In this document: in pieces, positions 6,206 to 12,275 of the stretch | How the letters are laid out: every line of letters begins with the position of its first letter | How positions within the stretch are numbered: the stretch's first letter is position 1 | NCBI GenBank assembly: GCA_023128195.1 | Contig: JAGMEL010000001.1 | Span: 1-12,275, forward strand | From: Caldifarciminota bacterium | GTDB lineage: Bacteria > Hydrothermota > Tepidihabitantia > SM23-42 | Direction of reading: 5' to 3' | DNA: 12,275 nucleotides | Position numbers and translations under genes: made by a program | Notes under the pieces: generated by a model | Database searches by the model: none | Told to the model about the DNA's origin: nothing | Seen by the model: only the letters and a program-made list of their open reading frames with translations

Positions 6206-7920
6206 TGGAAGAAAAACTTGGTGTATATTTAGTGAAAAATGGTATTTTAACCGAGGAACAATTACGTAAGGCTATTCAGGAAAAAAGGGAAACTGGGCAG
6301 CGTTTAGTCAGTGTTTTGAATACTCTGGAAATGATATCTGAAGGTAAATTACTTGCACAATTGAGTAATCTTTATGGAATGGAAGTCGTCGACCTTGATT
6401 ATATTATTCCGCCAAAAGAAGTTTTAGACATAATACCAGCCCAGAAAGCATACCATTATGAAGTGCTACCGATAAATAGAAAAGGGAGATATATAGAATT
6501 AGCAATGGTAGACCCGACTGATATCAGTGCCATTGAAGATTTGCGTTTCATCACCGGCATGGAAATAAACCCGGTTCTTGCAGCAGAATCGAGTATCAGA
6601 GAGGCATTAGACCGTTACTACACAATGGAAAGAACACTTGCCGAGGTTAAAGCCGAAACCGGTCCTGCAAAAGAGCTCGGTATTGAAGATATGGAACTTC
6701 TTGAGACAGAGTATCAAGAAGAAATTGAAGAGACAAAGCTTCGAGCTGATGCTGAAGGAGGTCCTGTAATCCGTCTGGTTAATTTCTATATTGCTGATGC
6801 GGTTAATAAGGGTGCCTCTGATATACATATAGAACCCTATGAAAAAGTTGTCAGGGTACGTTTCAGAATCGACGGTATTTTGCACGAACAGCAAAATCCA
6901 CCATTAAATTTGAAAGCAGGAATTATTACAAGATTAAAATTAATGGCAAAGATTAATATTGCAGAACACCGCGTGTGTCAGGGTGGAAGAATTAATATTC
7001 TCGTTGCCGATAAAATGATCGACCTGCGTGTTTCAGTAATTCCGATACTGTATGGTGAAAAGGTAGTCATGAGAATCCTGGACCGCAGTTCGCTAATGCT
7101 CGATCTCACAAAACTCGGTTTTGCTGAAAACTCGTTAAAATACTATCTTAAGGCAATCGAGAGCCCTTATGGTATCGTGCTTGTTACAGGTCCAACTGGC
7201 AGCGGAAAGACTACAACATTATATTCAACACTTGCTCGTCTGAATAAACCAGATCGACAGATAATGACTATTGAAGATCCGGTAGAGTACAATCTTCATG
7301 GTATAAATCAGATCCAGACGCACGAAAAAATTGGATTAACTTTTGCGAGTGCATTACGTGCCTTTTTACGCCAGTCCCCAAACATTATATTAGTGGGTGA
7401 AATTCGTGATTCTGAAACTGCTGAGATTGCAATTCGTGCGGCGCTTACTGGCCACTTAGTATTTTCCACGATACACACAAATGATGCACCGACGACAGTT
7501 AACCGATTGATCGATATTGGTATTAAACCATATCTTATTTCAAGCGCATTGGTATTGATTCAGGCACAGAGACTTTTGCGCCGTATTTGTAGTAAATGTA
7601 AAGAACCTGTAGAGGTGAGTAAAAAATTACTTGAGGATACAGGAATACCTGAAGATGCTTTTCCCGATGGAAAGGTTTATAAAGGAAAAGGTTGTTCAAA
7701 CTGCAACCAGACGGGATACAAAGGCAGGATCGGGATCTATGAGATAATGCGGATTTCACCAAAGATTAGAAATTTGATATTAAAAAATGCCTCTTCAGAT
7801 AATATTGCCAGACAAGCAATAAAAGAAGGAATGAAAACTCTGAGAGATGATGGTATTGATAAGATAAGAAACGGTGTTACAACTATTGAGGAATTAATGA
7901 GAGAAACAGCGTCAGTTTAA
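6205..7920 (+). CDS. pilB: Second tandem PilB-family ATPase with degenerate MshEN domain
   Basis: This 571-residue paralogue of the preceding gene has the same domain order. Its ATG shares one base with the upstream TAA (TAATG), so translation is probably coupled. Walker A GPTGSGKT (329-336), the IEDPVEY Asp box, Walker B IILVGEIRD, the HTN His box and tetracysteine C462/C465/C497/C500 are intact, so ATP hydrolysis is plausible. The MshEN half is degraded. The final Gln of motif one is Lys 27, and motif two has Val 35 and Glu 42 at the two Gly positions and Leu 56 at Gln. In the core, the conserved PQDGR reads C258-Q-G260-G-R and RQDP reads R-Q-S391-P. It may be a c-di-GMP-blind motor, a partner in a mixed hexamer, or a motor for another pilus. 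Which of these applies cannot be read from the sequence. Confidence 0.9.
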   Translation: MEEKLGVYLVKNGILTEEQLRKAIQEKRETGQRLVSVLNTLEMISEGKLLAQLSNLYGMEVVDLDYIIPPKEVLDIIPAQKAYHYEVLPINRKGRYIELAMVDPTDISAIEDLRFITGMEINPVLAAESSIREALDRYYTMERTLAEVKAETGPAKELGIEDMELLETEYQEEIEETKLRADAEGGPVIRLVNFYIADAVNKGASDIHIEPYEKVVRVRFRIDGILHEQQNPPLNLKAGIITRLKLMAKINIAEHRVCQGGRINILVADKMIDLRVSVIPILYGEKVVMRILDRSSLMLDLTKLGFAENSLKYYLKAIESPYGIVLVTGPTGSGKTTTLYSTLARLNKPDRQIMTIEDPVEYNLHGINQIQTHEKIGLTFASALRAFLRQSPNIILVGEIRDSETAEIAIRAALTGHLVFSTIHTNDAPTTVNRLIDIGIKPYLISSALVLIQAQRLLRRICSKCKEPVEVSKKLLEDTGIPEDAFPDGKVYKGKGCSNCNQTGYKGRIGIYEIMRISPKIRNLILKNASSDNIARQAIKEGMKTLRDDGIDKIRNGVTTIEELMRETASV

Positions 7921-7952
7921 TTTTATGATAATAACTAAATAGAGGAGACAAG

Positions 7953-9029
7953 ATGTCTGTAACAATGAGACAACTTTTAGAGGAGATGGTGCAGAGAAAT
8001 TCGACAGACCTACATCTGACGACTGGAGCCCCACCGATGTATCGTATTGATTCTGAACTGGTACCAACAAATTATGAAATACTCACGCCGGAATTAATTC
8101 AGAATTTGATATTTAGTGTGTTGAATGATCAACAAAAAAAGAAGTTTGAGATGGAATGGGAATTGGATTTTTCTTTTGGCATTGCCGGCCTTTCCCGTTT
8201 TCGAGGAAACTGTTTCCGACAGAGAGGTAGTGTTGCTGCCGCAATTCGAACGATCCCCTTTGAAATTAGGGGATTTAAGGAGTTAGGAATTCCGCAGATT
8301 GTGCAAGATCTTGCCAATAGACCCAAGGGCCTTATTCTTTGCACCGGTCCAACGGGCAGTGGTAAATCAACTACATTAGCAGCACTTGTTGATAAGGTAA
8401 ATAGTGAAAGAAGATGTCACATAATTACGGCTGAAGATCCGATTGAATATCTCTTCAGACACCGGAAGGCGATTATTAACCAAAGACAAGTTGGTAGTGA
8501 TACAAAATCCTTTTCCAATGCCCTGAAGTACGTCTTGAGAGAAGACCCTGATGTTGTTATGGTTGGAGAGATGAGGGACATAGAAACAATAGCCACTACC
8601 CTGACAATTGCCGAGACAGGCCATTTAACTTTAGCAACACTCCATACCAATTCAGCAGCTGAATCAATTCACCGTATAATCGATGTTTTTCCGCCCTATC
8701 AACAAGGACAGATTAGGGCACAGCTTGCGTTTGTTCTTGAAGGTGTTATCACACAGCAATTGCTGCCTAAAATAGGCCGGGGACGTGTTCTGGTAACAGA
8801 AGTAATGATTGCCACACCAGCAATTAGAGCACTAATAAGGGATGGGAAAGAACATCAGATATATTCAACAATTCAAGCTGGTTCAAAATACGGGATGCAA
8901 ACAATGAATCAATCTCTATATGACCTTTATGCAAAAAGATTGATTACTCTGGAAACAGCATTTAACTATACATCTAATATCGAAGAATTTGAGCGTATGG
9001 TTGAACAAGCAACACCCACGATGAGATAG
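7953..9029 (+). CDS. pilT: Type IV pilus retraction ATPase PilT
   Basis: A 358-residue PilT, the ATPase that drives pilus depolymerisation and twitching. It opens with the short PAS-like N-domain typical of PilT (DLHLTTGAPPMYRI) and has no MshEN domain. Walker A GPTGSGKS is at residues 132-139, followed by AEDPIEYLF, Walker B VVMVGEMRD, and the His box GHLTLATLHTN. The C-terminal PilT signature AIRALIRDGKEHQ is present, which separates it from PilB and GspE. GGAG in AGAGGAGACAAG precedes the ATG at good spacing. It lies 32 nt after the second PilB gene. Length and motifs are those of a complete, active enzyme. Confidence 0.95.
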   Translation: MSVTMRQLLEEMVQRNSTDLHLTTGAPPMYRIDSELVPTNYEILTPELIQNLIFSVLNDQQKKKFEMEWELDFSFGIAGLSRFRGNCFRQRGSVAAAIRTIPFEIRGFKELGIPQIVQDLANRPKGLILCTGPTGSGKSTTLAALVDKVNSERRCHIITAEDPIEYLFRHRKAIINQRQVGSDTKSFSNALKYVLREDPDVVMVGEMRDIETIATTLTIAETGHLTLATLHTNSAAESIHRIIDVFPPYQQGQIRAQLAFVLEGVITQQLLPKIGRGRVLVTEVMIATPAIRALIRDGKEHQIYSTIQAGSKYGMQTMNQSLYDLYAKRLITLETAFNYTSNIEEFERMVEQATPTMR

Positions 9030-9062
9030 AACAATATGGTTATTTGGATAAGGTTATGATGC

Positions 9063-9092
9063 TTGAAAACAGATTATATATTAATTTATATT
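9063..9092 (+). promoter_or_regulatory. Possible internal promoter ahead of pilC
   Basis: TTGAAA (9063-9068) and TATATT (9087-9092) are spaced by 18 bp in the 117-bp gap between pilT and pilC. A start near 9099 would give a leader of roughly 50 nt. The gap is the longest inside the pilus operon, and AT-rich DNA makes chance matches likely, so support is modest. Confidence 0.35.
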
Positions 9093-9146
9093 TGCGGATG
9101 TTATTTTCCGCGTATATCCGTGTTTTTTTTAAAATAAGGAGGTGAA

Positions 9147-10352
9147 ATGCCAACTTTTGTCTGGAAGGGTAGGACTGCATCTGGTGCCACAGCAAGTGGA
9201 GAACTGGCTGCAGGTTCTCAAACAGATGTTGTAGCTGCACTACGTCAGAAGAAGATTATTCCAACTTCGATAAAGATTAAAGAGGAGAAGAAAGGGATAG
9301 CGCTCTTTGGTGGTCGCGTATCAAGAAGAGCGCTCTCTGTATTTACCCGTCAATTTTCAACAATGTTAAATGCCGGTCTTCCTCTCCTTTCCTGTCTCGA
9401 AATTTTGGGAAAACAGACTGAGAGTGTAGGGCTTCGCCGAGTTTTAGCTGAAGTAAGAGGCGACGTAGAAGGTGGTCTATCGCTCGCTGATGCATTGCGT
9501 CGGCAACCAAAGGTTTTTGATAATCTCTATGTGAATATGGTCGAATCAGGCGAAACAGGTGGTGCATTAGATGTTATTCTTGTACGTCTTGCAAACTATC
9601 TTGAAAAAACCGAAGCATTAATGCGTAAAATTAAAGGCGCAATGATATATCCTGCTATTATTAGTCTTGTAGCAGTCGCTGCTATTTCATTAATGCTACT
9701 TTTTGTAATTCCAATTTTCGCACAAATGTTTGAAGGTGTTGGCGCCGAGCTTCCTGCTATGACAAAATTCGTTATGTTCCTGTCTAATGTCTTGAAGATT
9801 TGGGCTGTACCCGGGCTTATTATTGCAGTCGCTCTTTTTACTATTATACGAAGGTGGCATAAAACCGATTCCGGTGTCAGGGTAATGGATCCTTTGTTAT
9901 TGAAAGTACCAGTCTTTGGTGATCTGATGAAAAAACAAGCGATTGCTCGTTTCTCAAGAACCTTGTCTACTCTTCTTTCAAGTGGTGTACCCATAATTGA
10001 CGCGCTTGAGATAACTGCAAGAAGTGCTGGAAACTGGGTTGTTGAAGACGCAATTTTGAAAGCACGGACTTCAATTAAAGGTGGTGAGAATATTGCTGAT
10101 CCATTGTCCAAAACAGCAGTCTTTCCTCCTATGGTTACGCAGATGATTGCAATCGGTGAGGCGTCAGGTGGCCTGGACGAAATGCTTTCCAAGGTGGCTG
10201 ATTTTTATGATTCAGAGGTAGACCAGGCAGTAGAAAACTTAACCAATGCTCTTGAACCTCTTATAATGGTGGTCTTGGGTGGTATTGTAGGATTCATGGT
10301 TGTTGCAATGTATTTGCCAATCTTCCAGCTGGCTGGTACTATTACTGAGTAA
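9147..10352 (+). CDS. pilC: Type IV pilus inner-membrane platform protein PilC (GspF family)
   Basis: A 401-residue polytopic membrane protein on which the PilB and PilT motors act. It begins with the usual FVWKGRTASG beta-hairpin segment and has two GspF domains. Each domain carries its conserved glycine motif: VESGETGG in the first and IGEASGGLDEML in the second. Hydrophobic segments lie at about 165-190, 213-235 and 370-395, the expected three-helix topology. The start is well supported by a near-perfect ribosome binding site AAGGAGGTGA (9136-9145). It follows the ATPase genes in the common pilB-pilT-pilC order. Confidence 0.95.
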   Translation: MPTFVWKGRTASGATASGELAAGSQTDVVAALRQKKIIPTSIKIKEEKKGIALFGGRVSRRALSVFTRQFSTMLNAGLPLLSCLEILGKQTESVGLRRVLAEVRGDVEGGLSLADALRRQPKVFDNLYVNMVESGETGGALDVILVRLANYLEKTEALMRKIKGAMIYPAIISLVAVAAISLMLLFVIPIFAQMFEGVGAELPAMTKFVMFLSNVLKIWAVPGLIIAVALFTIIRRWHKTDSGVRVMDPLLLKVPVFGDLMKKQAIARFSRTLSTLLSSGVPIIDALEITARSAGNWVVEDAILKARTSIKGGENIADPLSKTAVFPPMVTQMIAIGEASGGLDEMLSKVADFYDSEVDQAVENLTNALEPLIMVVLGGIVGFMVVAMYLPIFQLAGTITE

Positions 10353-10451
10353 GAACATCGCTATACGAAAAAGTTAAGAACAACTGCTCTTAGTCAACCT
10401 TAATTAGTAGTAGAGGTATTGTTTTTTTATTATCGAACGAGTTAATTTCTG

Positions 10452-11915
10452 ATGGATTATTCTGAATTATTCAGCAAGCGGACTGGATTAATAATCCTGC
10501 ACCCGCTTTTAATAACATTTGTCCTCTTGACTTCATATCCCATTATTTATGATATTCCAACCCCATTCTGGTATATAATTCTGGCTTCATTCATATTAGC
10601 GACGATCTTCCTGTTGCTTAGAAATCGCTTTATTGAAAAAACTGTTTTGTATATGATATTTCTTACAGATATTCCTATTATTGGTTTCATGATTCATTAT
10701 TCCGGTAGTCTTGAAAGTATGTTTCCTCTTTTGTATGTGCTACTCATTATCCTGTCGGCACTTTATCTTTCCAAAAAGGGCGCCTACGTTATTAGCCTAT
10801 GCATTGTTATTTTCTTCGCCTTTTTACTTTTCATCGAAGCAAGAGATTCAAATTATTCAACGCAGATGGTTATGTACCGATTTTATATCTTTGGATTACT
10901 TTTTTTATTTACAGGAATACTGAGTGGTGCTTTATCAGCAAGATATCAGAAGGGAACAGAAGAGGTTGAACGATTACGTATAACTACAGAGGAAATAATA
11001 AAAAATCTTCCTTCAGGTATTATTACAGTAAGTGATAAGGGGATTATTATATATACAAATATCCCCGAGGGTCCCATACGTCATAGGGTGCATCTTTATA
11101 TTATTAAATTATTAAAAGATCCAAACGCGCAAATTTCGATTAAATTAGAGATTGCTAAACGGTACTATGTTTTGTCGTGTGCCCGGATCTATGATTCCAA
11201 AGTTGGTTTAGGCATTTTGCAAGATTATACGGAAATAAGAAAACTCGAGGAGCAATCGCGAATTTCTAAACAGACAAAGCTTCTTGCTGAATTAGGAGGC
11301 TCACTGGCTCATGAGATTCGTAATCCATTAGCCTCAATAAGAGGTTTACTTGAACTTATCCGTGAAGCAAGGAAAAACTCAAGTACATTGCATTTTATAA
11401 ATATGGCATTAAAAGAATCTACCAGATTAAATGAAATTGTAACCGATTTTTTAAATTTTGCGCAATTTGTACCGGTAAAAAAGAACCGGTTGTCTATCAG
11501 TGAAATCATAAATGAAGCACTTATTGACATAATTCATAGAGTGGATTCTAAGAATATTAAAATCGTAAGGCAGGATAGCGTATTTTACGTTCTCGGTGAT
11601 TTGAATAAATTAAAATCCTGTTTTGCAAATATATTAAATAATGCTTGCGAGGCAAGTCAAAAAGGACAGGTTATTAAGATCGTTTCATACAGCAACAATA
11701 ATGAAGGTTTTGTTGAAATAAGAGATTATGGAAAAGGCATTCTGAGCAGAGAAATAAAAAAGATATATGACCCATTTTTCACTACAAAAAAAGGTGGTAC
11801 TGGTCTTGGTTTAGCTATCGCGAGAAACATACTTGAATCTCATGGCGGTAGGATTGAGGTAAAGAGTAAAATTGGTAAAGGAACAACCTTTAAGATAGTA
11901 CTACCATTGGCGTAA
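10452..11915 (+). CDS. pilS: PilS-like membrane sensor histidine kinase
   Basis: A 487-residue sensor kinase with about six N-terminal hydrophobic segments (roughly 12-175), the topology of PilS, which in known systems senses pilin and controls pilin transcription through PilR. A compact PAS-like segment (about 180-265) looks shorter than usual. The transmitter has the H-box LAHEIRNPLASI with phospho-acceptor His 287, an N-box with NNACEAS, G1 DYGKGI, the FTTKKGGTGLGLAIA stretch and a terminal GTTFKIVLPL strand, so it should be active. No good Shine-Dalgarno sequence precedes ATG 10452, and the 99-bp gap after pilC shows no convincing promoter. No response regulator follows within the window. 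Assignment to PilS rests on topology and operon position; another NtrB-type kinase is possible. Confidence 0.82.
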   Translation: MDYSELFSKRTGLIILHPLLITFVLLTSYPIIYDIPTPFWYIILASFILATIFLLLRNRFIEKTVLYMIFLTDIPIIGFMIHYSGSLESMFPLLYVLLIILSALYLSKKGAYVISLCIVIFFAFLLFIEARDSNYSTQMVMYRFYIFGLLFLFTGILSGALSARYQKGTEEVERLRITTEEIIKNLPSGIITVSDKGIIIYTNIPEGPIRHRVHLYIIKLLKDPNAQISIKLEIAKRYYVLSCARIYDSKVGLGILQDYTEIRKLEEQSRISKQTKLLAELGGSLAHEIRNPLASIRGLLELIREARKNSSTLHFINMALKESTRLNEIVTDFLNFAQFVPVKKNRLSISEIINEALIDIIHRVDSKNIKIVRQDSVFYVLGDLNKLKSCFANILNNACEASQKGQVIKIVSYSNNNEGFVEIRDYGKGILSREIKKIYDPFFTTKKGGTGLGLAIARNILESHGGRIEVKSKIGKGTTFKIVLPLA

Positions 11916-11923
11916 CTAAGACA

Positions 11924-12000
11924 AGAGCCAAGTTCCAAGCTCTCCCGCTCTGCGGGATCCTCGATTTTCTTATATAAAGAATTAATATGATAAATCGGGA
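11924..12000 (+). other. Structured 3' region after pilS: three successive inverted repeats
   Basis: Directly downstream of the pilS stop lie AGAGC-N10-GCTCT (11924-11943), then a 6-bp stem TCCCGC-tct-GCGGGA with a 3-nt loop (11943-11957). A wider stem follows, pairing TCC-CGATTT (11958-11967, one bulged T) with AAATCG-GGA (11992-12000). The second has the same 3-nt-loop design as the hairpin arrays. None is followed by a clear T-tract, so a role as a classical terminator is doubtful. A structured mRNA end is plausible. Confidence 0.5.
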
Positions 12001-12022
12001 CAAGAAACAAGGAGAAGCGGAG

Positions 12023-12074
12023 CGGTTATGATTCATTTCATGAACGGTTATGGCATTTTGTGCGGTTTTTCTAC
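12023..12074 (+). repeat. 52-bp repeat block, inverted copy of 61-112
   Basis: This block matches the reverse complement of 61-112 at 47 of 52 positions by eye. It contains TTCAT-ttc-ATGAA (12032-12044) flanked by two GGTTATG linkers, and GCAT-ttt-GTGC (12053-12063). The latter still pairs through a T-G wobble where the other copy has C-G. It stands in the same orientation relative to the upstream operon as its partner: both are read in sense downstream of the last gene. Confidence 0.85.
12053..12070 (+). terminator. Possible intrinsic terminator of the pilus operon
   Basis: GCAT-ttt-GTGC followed by GG and five T residues, the counterpart of the hairpin and T-tract after the other operon. 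It lies about 140 nt after the pilS stop. The 4-bp stem includes a wobble pair and is weak, so termination is an inference. Confidence 0.35.
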
Positions 12075-12275
12075 CGTTTTAATTCACCAGTCTTTAATTA
12101 ACTAATTCACCAGCACACTGATTAATTACAGTAGAACGTATTATTACAGCCCGCCACTCTTTTTGGAGAACGTTCAATCCCAGCTTTAGCGTTTAATTAC
12201 AGTAAAACGTTTTATTACAGCCGAAGGCGTTTAATTCCAGCTCTGCGTTTTATTACAACGAAGTATTTTATTACA
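12074..12275 (+). repeat. Degenerate tandem array of about 19-bp units, running off the window end
   Basis: A linker of consensus GTTTWATTACA recurs with short self-complementary inserts: CAG-caca-CTG (12111-12120), GT-aga-AC (12131-12137), GCT-tt-AGC (12183-12190), GT-aaa-AC (12202-12208), GCC-gaa-GGC (12220-12228), GC-tct-GC (12240-12246) and AC-gaa-GT (12258-12264). Centres of the last five are 18-19 bp apart. One longer, irregular unit lies at 12150-12170. Each insert is different yet almost always palindromic around a 2-4 nt loop, the same logic as the array at 61-169 but with longer linkers and shorter stems. The whole stretch from 11916 to the window end has no supportable gene. Confidence 0.8.

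Noticed and set aside
9093..9128. Terminator between pilT and pilC (CGGAT...ATCCG then T8)
   Set aside because: The stem is only 4-5 bp, with competing pairings and a long loop. A real terminator would cut pilC off from its operon unless the internal promoter is used. The evidence is too weak to list.
9596..10192. 198-codon open frame on the minus strand
   Set aside because: It lies wholly antisense to PilC, which has clear family motifs and a strong ribosome site. The predicted protein resembles nothing recognisable and is low in complexity.
61..12074. Composite transposon bounded by the inverted 52-bp repeats
   Set aside because: No transposase or integrase gene and no target duplication are visible. 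The enclosed genes are ordinary housekeeping-type operons, and each repeat is better explained as an operon 3'-end element.
12121..12275. CRISPR array, suggested by regular repeats with differing inserts
   Set aside because: The repeat is 11-12 bp and degenerate, and inserts are only 5-9 bp and self-complementary. CRISPR spacers are about 30 bp and unrelated to each other, and no cas gene is present.

Overview
The window is AT-rich and gene-dense. It holds two complete divergent operons, transcribed outward from a shared intergenic region at about 4254-4498. The outer ends are structured, non-coding repeat DNA. No tRNA, rRNA, CRISPR array, transposase or phage gene is visible. A type IV pilus (T4P) assembly module points to a bacterium, probably diderm. 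The base composition, leaderless-looking promoters and intergenic repeats would suit an uncultured candidate-phylum genome of the WOR-3/Stahlbacteria kind, but that placement is a guess from style and was not tested.

Left operon (minus strand, about 4253 down to 164): four tightly packed genes whose families together form a peptidoglycan-salvage route. In transcription order they are a NamZ-type exo-N-acetylmuramidase (DUF1343/GH171), a MurU-like sugar-1-phosphate nucleotidyltransferase with an added C-terminal hexapeptide-repeat tail, an AmgK-like anomeric sugar kinase of the APH fold, and a class-C beta-lactamase-fold serine hydrolase resembling the AmiE (YbbE) muropeptide amidase. The inferred flow is: NamZ releases MurNAc or MurNAc-peptide, AmiE removes the peptide, AmgK makes MurNAc-1-phosphate, and MurU makes UDP-MurNAc. 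This would return wall sugar directly to precursor synthesis. No signal peptide is apparent on either hydrolase.

Right operon (plus strand, 4499 to 11915): two tandem PilB extension ATPases that overlap by one base, the PilT retraction ATPase, the PilC platform protein and a PilS-like membrane histidine kinase. The first PilB keeps a nearly canonical c-di-GMP-binding MshEN motif. The second has lost key positions of that motif and carries unusual substitutions in otherwise conserved stretches of the motor core, so the pair looks functionally divided. No PilR regulator lies inside the window.

Ends and centre: at both operon 3' ends lies a repeat of unusual architecture. It is an array of very short perfect palindromes, mostly with 3-nt loops, centred every 18-20 bp and separated by a conserved linker. 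A 52-bp block with about 90% identity is shared between the two ends, in the same orientation relative to transcription, and ends in a hairpin plus T-tract. The central intergenic region holds two strong sigma70-like promoters back to back, with short purine-rich tandem repeats between them. These hairpin arrays are the most likely undescribed element in the window.
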